Shown here: positions 45,655-56,868 of the stretch, piece after piece
Layout of the letters: every line of letters begins with the position of its first letter
How positions within the stretch are numbered: position 1 is the stretch's first letter
Assembly: GCF_002288925.2 (NCBI RefSeq)
Contig: NW_022098023.1
Span: 32,027,689 to 32,091,688 of the forward strand
Direction of reading: 5' to 3'
Length of the DNA stretch: 64,000 nucleotides
DNA from: Delphinapterus leucas
Lineage: Eukaryota; Chordata; Mammalia; Artiodactyla; Monodontidae
Program-made: the position numbers and the translations under genes
The notes under the pieces: model-generated
What the model was told of the DNA's origin: nothing
The model's database searches: none
What the model saw: the letters and a program-made list of their open reading frames with translations, nothing else

Positions 45655-46035
45655 TCTTCTAGTTTAATTGAGGTATAATTGACACACAGCACTGTATAAG
45701 TTTGAGGTGTAGCATAATGATTTGACTTGTTTATATCATGAAGTGATGATCACAAGAAGTTTAGTGAATATCCATCCTCTCGTGTAGATGCAAAATTAAA
45801 GAAACAGAAAAAAAATTTTTTCCTTGTAATGAGAATTCTTAAGATTTACTCTTAACAACTTTCATATATAATGTACAGCAGTGTTAATTGTATTTATCCT
45901 GTTGTACATTACATCCCTAGTACTTACTTATAACTGGAAGTTTGTACCTTTTGACTACCTCCATCCAATTCCCACTCCCGCAACTCCCATCTGTAGTGTC
46001 TTTTGTATTAAATATACATTCTTTTCTAGTTAAGC
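45655..46035 (-). mobile_element. Old L1 3' UTR fragment, antisense
   Basis: Complement of an L1 3' end: 'tttaattgaggtataattga', 'gtataagtttgaggtgtagc', 'tcatatataatgtacagcag', 'gttgtacattacatccctag', 'gaagtttgtaccttttgact'. An A-rich insertion lies at 45808-45822. Confidence 0.85.
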
Positions 46036-48143
46036 CCATTCAAAATAGAAAGAGTTTGATCTTGAATAGATTGCTGATTTAATGTGTGGACATATTTACA
46101 AACCAAGTATAGCCAGTTGTGCAGTGTCTGTGTCAATAGAAGAGAATGGTAACGTAATGACAGAAGATGAAGGCCTTAAAAGGATCCTGTGTATTTCTCC
46201 TCGAAAAGTGTTTCTGGGTTTACGTTTAATTAGATATGTCTGAATTCTGGGCATTTGAAATACTTCCAACAAAATAACGAAGCTCCAGTTCTGACAAAGG
46301 GGGAGGACCAGCCATCTTCCCCATTCCACTGACTGCACAGCTCCTCCCAGCCCCTCAAACTATACAGGAAGCTGCCCGTAGGTGCATCATGTGCATTAGC
46401 CTGAGAAAAAGCAAACGAGAAAGTGGTCATGGACAACGGACCTGCAGACAATTACAACTTGAGTGTCTCCTTCGATGCATATAAAAAGAATTACACACAC
46501 AACACAACAAGAGCATTCTCTTCTTCAGAGGCAAAGTCCTCCTCCGACCTTGTCTTTTTCACCCTGGGAGTGGAAGATCAAGACAAATGTAACCTCTACC
46601 ATGACTTTCTCCTGCCTTAGTTCTTCTAACTTAAGCTCTCTTGCCGATACTCACCTGAAGAGCAACAGAATATTAAAGTGACAGGTCTGCGACATTTATG
46701 TTTCATTTTGATTTTCCTTAATCCTAAAGGAGGCTACTACAGAATTTTAGAACCCAATATCTCTGTGAAGATATTGAGTACAAATCTAGTCACTGTGTCC
46801 ATTAGTGCAAAGCAGCATTTCTCAAGCCCTTTCATGCAGAATACTGGTTCTAAGAGATGTTAACAGATCTACCATGAAGTCAGGCATTTCTAACCAAGTA
46901 AGTTTGGAAGCTTTGCCTTCTGGATGACCTTCTTGCAATTTCTTAATGAACTCATAACAAAGGCTCACAGAAGTACTATTATAAAGAGAATTCTTCTTTG
47001 TTGAACCCATGGTTTTCCAAACTTCTTTGACAATAAAAGTTTTGAGAAACACCTACAAGCATCTTGTAGAACGAAAGTCAACAAAACATATGTTTGGAAA
47101 ACACTATTGTTTAAAGAACAACAGGAATGGAGCAACTATTAGGTGTATGTAAAGGAACTAAACCCAAACAAAAAACTGAATGTTTTAATAATACGTTAGT
47201 ATTTTGTGGTGAAGAAAACTTCTTACAAGTCACTAGAAGAGTGCATCTATGAGCAAATCATATTATGGTTATAGTTTTAAATGAAAATGGAATATACAAA
47301 TGTATCTTCATATACTTTATTGGTTGCCCATTTACTCTTTTCTTAGAATGATAATATGATAACAATAGTTTTCCTTTCTTAAAAATTATTTGGATTTACC
47401 ATATTGAGTACAAACTGTACTTTAAAAATTCAGAAATTAAAATGCTGAATTTCATTTGTGAAGCTGTGAATTTCATACCAGGCCAAGTTGCTTTCTTCAT
47501 TTATTTCCATTCTGTGACCTATTAAAATAGTTGAGATTGAAAAACAATCACTTTTCTTCCAGATTCTCATGATTGAAATATAGGTGTTTCATGAGCATAT
47601 TTTCCTAAAATCTTTTGGAGTTTGACATTTTCACAGGCTTTCAACCACAGAATCATGCTTACTTCATTTAGCATAAACATGCTTAAGTATCAGTAGATCA
47701 TTTGCAGCTCTTATCAGGAGGAACTAAGGGGCTACACACTTGAAACACAAGGCCCTGGTTACCACGATAAAATGTTGCATCCGTGCTTACCTTTATCCTG
47801 ATCATGGAAACTTGCCTTTCCAGGATGAGCCCTTCTAACCTGCCTCATTCCCCGTTTATTACACATGTGGAGAGAGAACTCTGCTTCCCTTTACTCTGCT
47901 GTGTATTCCTAGTCCCTATTCCTGGCCTGGGTTCCTCTGATCCTCTTTATCCTTCAGAGACCCATCCCTGGGTTCCAGCATGTACTGTCAGCACTGCTTG
48001 TACGAGTCCTCTTACAGACGGTCCTGGTCAGCTCATTCATCTCCAGCCAGAGCTTCCCTCTCACACTTCTTGCAACTACAGTGTCTAGAATCACAAGTAC
48101 AGCAGTAAACTAATAATATTATCAGGGGTCAATTTTAAAGAAT
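46036..48143. other. Unassigned sequence
   Basis: No firm repeat or gene. Frames at 46423-46620, 46463-46681 and 47783-48088 are 65-101 codons without domains. No splice-like structure was found. Confidence 0.4.
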
Positions 48144-48150
48144 CATTGAC

Positions 48151-48323
48151 CTCTCCCGTTGCGGAGCACCGGAGCACAGGCTCTGGACGCGCAGGCTCAG
48201 TGGCCATGGCTCACGGGCACAGCCGCTCCGCAGCATGTGGGATCTCCCCGGACCGGGGCACGAACCCGCGTCCCCTGCATCGGCAAGCGGACTCTCAACC
48301 ACCGCGCCACCAGGGAAGGCCAG
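48151..48323 (-). mobile_element. CHR SINE lacking its 3' end and tail
   Basis: Minus strand: head near 48320 ('ccttccctggtggcgcggtg'), with CpG-rich body. The copy stops at 48151 inside the element ('ctctcccgttgcggagcac'), so the last part and the A-tail are absent. CATTGAC flanks both sides (48144-48150 and 48324-48330). It holds an internal small duplication, 'ggagcacc ggagcaca', at about 48164-48179. Confidence 0.92.
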
Positions 48324-48653
48324 CATTGACTTTTAAAAGGTGTTGAATAAACTAAAAAACGGGGGCTAGAGCCTAAGGCAGGGGTAGGACACCTAGTCTT
48401 ATCTGTCAACTCCTTTAATCTTTCTGAGAATCACTGATGCATCATCGATGTATACTTTAATTTGTCTTTCCTTAGCAACCATCTCTTATTTGGCATCTGC
48501 CCACCATGACACATTTTACCTGGAGATTTTGGTAAAAATACCCGACAGAAGAGGACTCAACTCAATTTCCCCTTTCTCATTTCTCCTTCTTACTACTTCT
48601 ATTAGGGCTCTTCCTGGCCATGGGGTTTAAATGCTTTGCTTAGCCTAGTGGCA

Positions 48654-48790
48654 TTCAAAGTTGGTCTGGGAAACCCTGGGAGGGGGGAACCAAGACTCTT
48701 TCAGGGAGTCCATGAGGTCAAAACTATTTTCATCATATTAAGATGATAGTTGCTAGCTGACTTTTCTCTCACATGCTTTTATAAGTGCAC
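48654..48790. mobile_element. hAT-like DNA transposon end, tentative
   Basis: 'attcaaagttggtctgggaa', 'ctctttcagggagtccatga' and 'ggtcaaaactattttcatca' resemble the end of a hAT-type mammalian DNA transposon. Family not certain. Confidence 0.45.
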
Positions 48791-48829
48791 ACATTTCTAT
48801 CAATAGAAATCTCTGATGGTAAGAACCAG

Positions 48830-49060
48830 TTGTCCGGGTTCAGTGAATGGAAGTTGCCAGACAACGTGCTACATAATTTCATACACACAAGTATTTAATT
48901 GTTACTGCAACGTGAGGAGACAGATGCCATGCTCTGCCGATGAGCACACTGAGATTCAGAGAGGTGCATTTATACATCTGTGGCCTGCACAGCACTGTAC
49001 TCCCCATAGCCAGAATTTGAACCTAGATTTTTCTCCAGTGGTTTGACCTCTACAACTCTA
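48830..49060 (-). mobile_element. MIR SINE, antisense
   Basis: Complement of MIR: 'cgatgagcacactgagattc', 'agagaggtgcatttatacat', 'ccagaatttgaacctaga', 'gtttgacctctacaac'. Confidence 0.75.
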
Positions 49061-51650
49061 CAGTAACATTTGCCTGAATAATCCCATTATTTCCCTTTTA
49101 AGAAAGGGCTAGCACCTATACAAACAACTTTCTCTTTAGATTGTGTGATAATGAGGTTTGAGTCTTTCCAGGTAGGGAATTGAATGTGATGCTCTATCTG
49201 ACTGTCTGTAGACGCAATAATTTTCTACTAATTTGTATGTGAGCCATCAATTAGAATACTATCTTCTTTTGAGCAGAAAGATGTTTTTTTCAGAAAGTCA
49301 GAATCTCCAAGACTGACTGCTCTCAAAAATATGAGTTCTACTCTGTGATGCTGGTTATCTAACGTGATATGCACAAGTGGAGGATGTCACTGGATGAGCT
49401 TTGTTTTACGTGGTCTTTGACATTTTAAGAAAGACTGGCAGGACTGCCATTTCCTATTACACTTGTAAATGCAACCAGAGCACACTGAACAATGAGCCAC
49501 CCAAAAAATAAATAAAATTTCAAAAGTGCTGTCTGAGCATCTCAGTAAGATCAAAGAGGCCAGTGGTATTTTTGCTGGGCTTGTGTTTTATGATATCAGA
49601 ATACTTCTGACTTATTGATCATTCTCTGCACCTGCCAATCAGCCAATATGGGTCAGATGTTGCTAAGACCAAAAAAATAAAAAATAAAAAGTAGTTACTG
49701 GTTACATGGCACCAACCAACTGATAAAATCCGTTTCATCTGCTCAGTTGCCCGGCTGCCGTGGATGCTACAGTTGCGTGTATTAGTCTGCTTATTAGCCC
49801 TTTAATTAGTTTTTTTTCTGTATGTGTAACTAATCTCTTATTATGGTCGTGATGAGGGCAAATGTTATTTGCCCACTGCTTCTGCGGACCGTAAAATCTG
49901 CTGTATCGATGTTCTTAGCCAGGCATTATACCTGTCTTCCATGACGTGGTTCCCTTTAACAAGAAACATGTAGAAAAGGCTTTCTACCATATTAAAAGTG
50001 GCTAACTTGAAAATCTCTTTTCTAAAAATGCGAAAACTGACTCTGACTCCATTTGAATAACTCACTGTATGGCCTTCATAAGAAAGTTCACTGGGGCCCA
50101 TTGTTTGGGATATTATTGACTTAACATTCATTAAAAGACTCATAAAAACGTACTTCCTGCACGTTCAGGGCATACTGTTTAAGCTGTAAATATGGCAATA
50201 TGGGTGTAAATATTGGCTTAAAACTCTTCTTTGAGTCATTTATTTCCTTTATCTTATTGTCTCAAAATCGGCGTTCTCGTCTGTTTAGCCTGGCCCTTTC
50301 CCAGTCTCCAAATGTGCTCTCTGAATTCCCAGTGGCAGTTTTGCTGGGATCCTTCCCGAAAGTGTCAGGGGGCACTGAACTAGGATAATTTTTGTTCTCA
50401 CTCTGTTCCAGACACTCCGTAGCGGCTGAACATGAAGACGGCACTCCACTGGGATGACCTTTGATTCTTGGCAGAGGACAGAGATTTCACTGAGGGAATT
50501 CACTCTGCCTGAGGAGTCTCGAGTGTTTGTTGAGATCTCTGTGGAAACAAACACTCAGAGGGGCTTTGTGGAACAGTCCAGAAATAATTGAGGAAACCAG
50601 GAGACTCCTACCCCCCGGAACAAAAAATGTCAGGTTACACTTTCTTTTCAGAACTCCCTAATTGATGCCCTTGTATAAATAACTGCTATTTCCCAGCACT
50701 TTCTCTTTTCCCTTTTACTGAGAAAGATACAAAAGTCAACCGAATCAAGACATAAATTCATTTTTACAGCTGAATAAGCTTTGTCCTTGGTTGTTTTAAA
50801 ATTGAAATAAATGGGAAAATATTTGTTAGAGAATAATAAACACACCCAGGTATTTGCTGCTCTTCTCGGGCTGGGCTGAGATTGAAGTGGCTCGGTGAGA
50901 CCACCTGTGTTTCTTGGTGCAAGCCCAGCAGAGCTTCAGAGTTTGTATAGTTGGATTCGATCCAGCGACCTGGCTACATTCTTGGATCTCCTACTCAACA
51001 TGAGGCATCAAGATCACTGGAAACTTTAACAAAAACATCAACAACTAGAAGAGCCAGTTAGCCTATGGTTTGACCCCCAGCCTGCACACCCTCCCATCAG
51101 TCTATCTCTAGTCTTCTGGGAAATTAGTTCAACCTTCAAGGCGGGAGAAGGGGCAACCTGAGGGTACAGCTGCTTAATCTCCTGTAAGAGATGAAGAATC
51201 TACAGTCACCCCAAAGCACACATTTAGATGGTTGCTTTTCCATCTGCTTTCCACTGGCTGAATGGATGCCTCCATAATAACTCTAAAAGCATCAAAGGAA
51301 AAGCAGCACACACTGTGGCATTCCATGATGGAATCCAATAAAAGAAACATAACTCAAAATCATTTCAGAAGCAATGAATAAATTGCTACTTAGAAGCAGC
51401 TCCTCAAGGAAGCTTGCTCTTCTGCCCAATAATGTAAAACCATCCTGAGAACAGTAGCTGAGGAGAAAGGAAAAAGATAATAAATCTTATTTTCCACTTG
51501 TCCTTTTAGCATATTTCAAAATAATTTGGATACTTTCTGAAGTAGCTGTTTTGGATGTTTTTATTCACGTTCCCAAAGGTCTACTTAGTTTAACTACCTT
51601 TATCTAAAAAAGATGGTAAAATGGCCATATTAACTTTCATAGTAGGAAGA
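49061..51650. other. Long stretch without recognised repeats
   Basis: About 2.6 kb with no repeat family recognised. 49700-49960 contains a run of homeodomain-core motifs (ATTAG, TTTAATTAG, CTAAT). Frames at 49865-50143 (-) and 50200-50554 (both strands) lack domains. A candidate for conserved non-coding DNA; untested. Confidence 0.4.
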
Positions 51651-51654
51651 GTGG

Positions 51655-51790
51655 GCTATGGCTAGAGTTAGGATCACTGCTGAGTCAGCCAGCCTTGGTC
51701 TCAGGACCCAGTCTTCCAGTCCCCACTGGTGTGACCTTGGACAGGTAAGTTAACCCCTTTCAGCCTCAAAGATCTCAAAAAGTTGCTCAC
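51655..51790 (+). mobile_element. MIR SINE fragment
   Basis: 'ccccactggtgtgaccttgg', 'acaggtaagttaaccccttt' and 'cagcctcaaag' match the MIR core order. Confidence 0.7.
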
Positions 51791-51991
51791 ACAAAATGAA
51801 AAGATAGGATAAAGATTCTAGTTTCCCACAGTGTGTTTCATGAACACACTGAGTTAGTAGGTATTATGTGAAGAAAGATTTTTACTTTTATTTATGTTTT
51901 AGAAATGCTCTATTAAACAAAGTTAAATGGAGTTTTGTGACAGGATTGGCCACATCTTTTAATATACTAATTACTATCATAAATCGGAGGG

Positions 51992-52318
51992 TGGGACTTC
52001 CCTGGTGGCACAGTGGTGAAGAATCTGCCTGCCAGTTCAGGGGACACGGGTTCGAGCCCTGGTCTGGGAAGATCCCACATGCCACGGAGCAACTAAGCCT
52101 GTGAGCCACAACTACTGAGCCTGTGTGCCACAACTACTGAAGCATATGCTCCTAGAGCCCGTGCTCCCCAACAGGAGAAGCCACCGCAATGAGAAGCCCA
52201 CGCTGCAATGAAGGGTAGCCCCCGCTTGCCACAACTAGAGAGAGCCCACGTGCAGCAACGAAGACCCAACTCAGCCCAAATATTAAATAAATAAATAAAT
52301 GTTCCTTTAAATAAATAA
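51992..52318 (+). mobile_element. CHR SINE, long form
   Basis: Plus strand: head TGGGACTTCCCTGGTGGCAC, B-box GGTTCGAGCCC at about 52050, a long body with repeated 'ccacaactactga', then an AAAT-rich tail (52283-52318). ATAAAT(C/G)GGAGGG flanks it at 51979-51991 and 52319-52331. Same subtype as 9689-10044 on the opposite strand. Confidence 0.95.
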
Positions 52319-52331
52319 ATAAATGGGAGGG

Positions 52332-53689
52332 AAGATTATGATATGTAGAAATATCTAAACTTATTTGACTACGGGGCTCTTATTCATAAAACATTATGGG
52401 AATAGTATAATCTAAGGTGGCCTCCAACTCTAAAATTCCATTTTTCAATCTGAAGTAGCTAATTGCAAATTGGCATGTATACAAAGGTCATCATCACAAC
52501 CATGATCACTCATCATTGAATGATGTACTTCACAGGTGGACGTGTGGGAACACGGAACAGAACAGGCAAATATAAAGTCCTACCTTAGAGGGAGGGTTTT
52601 CTTATTCTCCACCTCATCTCCTCACTTTTGGGGGGCTGATCTCTCTGCACACATGGCCTTGGTCAGGGAGATAAGGCTCCAGACTTATCATAATGTAAAC
52701 TGGTATAACTCATGGCACCCAATTATTCTCCTTACTTTCTCTACAGGGCAAGCAGTTGACAAGGTCTATTTCTCTACTCAACATTATACCCACCACACAT
52801 ATGTCATTTCTCTTCCAGAAAATAAAATAAATTTTATCTGCAAATATTTTAAAGCAATAACCTCAATTAAGTCTTATACTTTAATTAGAATGGTTTCCTC
52901 AATCTAATATTCATGTATGACTGACCCATGCTTTATGTTGAATTTTATTAGTTTCTTTCTCTTTATTGTGATTATAACTTAGCCTCACAGGTTAGGAAAG
53001 CATAAATGATAATAAATGTGAGTAATTAAATTGTCTTTCTAGTGACAATTCTGTTAGTGTGTTTTCGTATCTCCATTGTCTACTTCTCCCAGATTGTAAA
53101 AAGTATAAAAGCAATCTGTGATTATTTTATGTGTATGATAAAGAATACTAGGTTAATTAAAATTTTAAGTAGATTAATATTTTAATTATAAGTTTAAACA
53201 TAAAGTTATAAAAATAAATGATAAGCATGTTTCTCTGTCAACAATTATTCCTCTACTTCACTTTAATGATTAAATCCATATTTGGTTATGCTAAAACTTA
53301 TTTAACGCATGGTGGCCATGAAAATGCTCCTCTCAAATCTCCTGTTGCATGGAGTTGCATGGAGTAATTGACTGATGGCTTCAGCTGCTGCTCTCTGAAT
53401 CCACCACTAAATCTGAGCAAATGTCACATTTCCCATGAGCATTGCTGAGAGACACAGTACTTCTTTGATAGGCAACTTTGGCTAGAGGACTTTCTATCAA
53501 GCTTGCCAAAACTGTTCAACTGAGTTACTAAGACCCACCCAGACTTCCTTCCTTCCCTCTCTCTTTCACAAGGGTGAGTCCCGCATTGTGGCCTGATGGC
53601 TCTTCCTCTTCGTTTTCCCTCACTGGCATTTACCCTAATAAATCTCTTGTATCACTAATTTTACCTTGGCTTCTTGCTTTTAGAGGATC
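52332..53689. other. Unassigned AT-rich sequence
   Basis: No gene or firm repeat. A 123-codon frame at 52536-52907 has no domain. 'TTGCATGGAG' is doubled in tandem near 53345-53365. Confidence 0.4.
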
Positions 53690-53990
53690 AGAGCTCACAT
53701 GAACCAATTCTCTATTTTTGGACATTTAGTCTATTTCAAGGTTTTTGAATCTGTTTTTAATAAATAGTATTGCAATGAAATTTCTTGTAAGATCTGATAA
53801 ATGGCCATTATTAATTAATTCTGTAGGATATAATCTCAGAGGTGTAATTGTGGGTGGCACAGAAAGTATAATTTTTAGGGCTCTTGAAAATATACTTGAA
53901 AAATTGCCCTCCAGAAGTTATTCCGATTTACGTAACCAAAGCCAATTACTTTTTTCTTTTGGGCTGTTTATACTTTTTCTTGGTGACCTG
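53690..53990 (-). mobile_element. Old L1 ORF2 fragment, antisense
   Basis: Complement of the L1 ORF2 C-terminal part: 'tttttggacatttagtctat', 'agtattgcaatgaaatttct', 'gtaggatataatctcagagg', 'aaaattgccctccagaagtt'. Confidence 0.8.
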
Positions 53991-54775
53991 TAAGTGAGTT
54001 TTACATATTAAAGGCAATAAACTTAGTGAAATAAATTTAAATGTTAACAGTTATTGACATAAATAGTTCCAAGTCAAATAACCATATTAAGTGAATTCCA
54101 CCTACTGTAATAAAACTTAAACCTCACCCTACATTCATGGGTACACACACAAATTCACAATATCTAGAAAATATTGTACATGGCATTATTAAATTGAGCA
54201 AAGCAAAGATTTGTCTTCTGGAAGAATTTCTATGAAGGCAATAATATTAAGAATTGCTGGTAAATCATCTTGGTGAGCAGCTAACAGAATCTGGCAGAGA
54301 TAGCAAAGGAATTTTGTGTGGGCATGTGCATTAGTTTACTTTCCAAAATAATCCCATCTGGATGCATGAGAAATGTTCTGTCTGTTTCAGCTCATTAGGA
54401 GACAAGGTTCAAGCAAACACGCTCATTGATTTAACATGCTGGATCCACGAGAAATGAGTCACCCCTTGCAATTTTCTTCACCAAGTTTGGGATGGAAGAT
54501 GACCCACATGCATTTTTTGAGTTGCCCATCAGTTCATAGCTTAGAAAACCATATTTTATTGGCTGTCTCTAAATTGGGCACCCAAAGCAATTTGACACTT
54601 GCGGAGTGGGAGAGAATGAATGGTCTCAAGCTTAATTCTTATTTTAATTGATTCTTTAACCATTGGGGTCAAGGAGACGTTACTAATTTTAAGTAAAATA
54701 GTCCTGTACAAAGATATCTCATATAACCCTTAGTTTATTATACTGAATCTCAACATAAAAATAGGCCTTAAAAAT
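53991..54775. other. Repeat-free sequence, candidate conserved block
   Basis: No repeat was recognised. 54240-54650 has balanced composition. The 71-codon frame at 54436-54651 has no domain. Confidence 0.4.
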
Positions 54776-54785
54776 GTAGTTTAAA

Positions 54786-54984
54786 GGGGCTTCCCTGGTG
54801 GCGCAGTGGTTGAGAGTCCACCTGCCGATGCAGGGGACACGGGTTTGTGCCCGGTCTGGAAAGATCCCATGGAGTGGCTAGGCCCGTGAGCCATGGCCGC
54901 TGAGCCTGCACGTCCGGAGCCTGTGCTCCGCAATGGGAGAGGCCACAACAGTGAGAGCCCGCGTACTGCAAAAAAAAAAGAAAA
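54786..54984 (+). mobile_element. CHR SINE, short form
   Basis: Plus strand: head GGGGCTTCCCTGGTGGCGCA, B-box region 'gggtttgtgcccgg', body ending 'gagagcccgcgtactgc', then an A-tail at 54970-54984. GTAGTTTAA flanks it at 54776-54784 and 54985-54993. A small internal deletion lies after 'gatcccat' (54870) relative to the other short copies. Confidence 0.94.
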
Positions 54985-54993
54985 GTAGTTTAA

Positions 54994-55640
54994 GTATGTA
55001 GTTTAGAAGCTGTACCATTTTTCCCATGTAAACAATGTTTATTTCCTGTTCATTTCTATAGACAACTGCTGACCAAGTCTTGGATTCCCAAGTGAATAAT
55101 AAAAATCTTACTAAGCCCATAATGGACTGTACAGGAGCTGTGAGGAGTTACAAAAAAGGCACGATTCCCCACCCTTAGGGTTTCCCTGGCTAGTAAAAAC
55201 AGAAATGAAAATGCCTGAAAACCATTTAGGTCCATTTAAAAGCTCCAAATTATCAACTTACTTTTAAGGGGCAGTAATAGAGAAAGGGAGCTTAACATTT
55301 GCATTACTGACTTGAGCAAAACAAAAGAAATGAAACCGTGGGCCTATTAGAAGGACCAGTGAAAGATGCGGCCCTTCAGAATATTACATCTTCATTTTCT
55401 TGGAAAACGCTTGCTATTTTAATTTTTCAGCATATCTCTTGAAACCATAATCTATGATGAGTAGTGTGTTAGTATTTTTAAAACAGATCACTCCATTTGA
55501 CTCTGACTTCTATACCTTAACAATAGGAAGGTATGTGGTTGTGCGTGTGCGTGTGTGTGATCATTTTAATTCTGTGGTGTATACTGTAGTTAGAATTCTT
55601 TTCAGTACTGGGATCATGACACTAACGGCTTTATTTTATT
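54994..55640. other. Unassigned sequence
   Basis: No gene or repeat was recognised. A short imperfect (GT)n with GC interruptions lies at 55535-55560. Confidence 0.4.
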
Positions 55641-55965
55641 TTTTATTTATTTATTTTTAAATTATTTATTTATTTTTGGCTGCACTGGGTCTTCATTGAT
55701 GCACACGGACTTTCTCCAGTTGTGTCGAGTGGGGGCTACTCTTCGTTGCAGTGCAGGCTTCTTTGTCACTGTGGTGGCTTCTCCTGTTGCGGAGCATGGG
55801 CTCTAGGTGTGCAGGCTTGAGGAGTTGCGGCATGGGGGCTCAGTAGTTGTGGCGCACGGACTTAGTTGCTCTGCAGCATGTGGGATCTTCCCGGACCAGG
55901 GATCAAACCCATGTCCCCTGCACTGGCAGGTGGATTCTTAACCACTGCACCACCAGGGAAGGCTC
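55641..55965 (-). mobile_element. CHR SINE, long form, older
   Basis: Minus strand: head near 55965 (AGCCTTCCCTGGTGGTGCAG), B-box-like 'ggtttgatccc', a long body, and a TAAA-rich tail (complement of 55641-55678). No clear flanking duplication was found. Confidence 0.9.
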
Positions 55966-56309
55966 CTTAACAACTTTTAAATCAGTTGTATGAAATAAAC
56001 CCATAAGCAAAACCACCCGAAATAGTGTGAATAATATAAAAGTTTATATTTTTATATAATCAACAAAACCACTTATACTGAGATTATTTAGTGATTTAAA
56101 ATAATGCTTTCTCTATTTAAATTACAATGACAGAAATGCACCTGTTTTTATCAAAGCCAAAGAAGTTGATTAACTGAGGACAAATGCAGGGCCCCAGCTG
56201 CCTGTTTGACAATTTTAATTGTCCCTCAAATTTGAATTTAATGAATTATTGTTCTCTTTCTGTCCTAAACTGTTAAATTGTTATTTTCAGCATGCAAAGT
56301 TAAAGACTG
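55966..56309. other. Unassigned AT-rich sequence
   Basis: No gene or repeat was recognised. Confidence 0.4.
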
Positions 56310-56868
56310 TCATATGTGTTCCAAAAATGAGTACATCTCAGAAGGAGGAAGAGTTCCTGCGTGTTGTGGCTGAGTACTGGCCACCCAAAGATGCCCATGT
56401 CCTAATCCCCAGAGCCGTGACTGTGTTATATGCCATGTCAAAGGGGAATGAAACTTGCAGATGAAGTTAAAGTTGCTAATCTGTTGACCTTAAAATAATT
56501 AAACCATCTTGGATTGTCTGGGTGGGTCCAGTGTAATAACAAGCGTCCTTAAATGGGGAAAAGGGAAGCGAAAGAGTCAGATCCAAAGAAAGGTCATCCT
56601 GAGAAAGACTCGATTGGCCATTGTTGGCTTTGAAGATCAAAGGGGTCCACGAGCCAAAGAATGTGATTAGCTTCTAGAAGCTGAGAAAGGCAAAAAAATC
56701 GATCCTCCTCTAGGACTTCACGAAAAGAAAGCAGCCAAGTCCACACTTTGATTTCAGTCCAGTGAAAGCCCTATCAAACATCTGACCTCCAGAACCGTGA
56801 GATAATAAATTTATTGTTTTAAGCCACTAAATTTGAAGTCATTTGTTACAGGAAGATAATATACTATG
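56310..56868 (+). mobile_element. MLT1-type LTR (ERVL-MaLR)
   Basis: From about 56420 it matches MaLR LTRs: 'atatgccatgtcaaagggga', 'attgtctgggtgggtccagt', 'agaaagactcgattggccat', 'ctagaagctgagaaaggc', and the 3' part 'ctgacctccagaaccgtgag' with AATAAA ('gataataaatttattg') and 'ttttaagccactaaa'. The left 110 bases (56310-56420) fit only loosely. The 81-codon frame at 56219-56464 runs into it and is not a gene. No internal retroviral region. Confidence 0.85.

Noticed and set aside
52051..52150. Short regularly spaced repeats ('ccacaactactga') as a CRISPR-like array
   Set aside because: They are internal features of the long CHR SINE and appear in all long copies; the host is a mammal.
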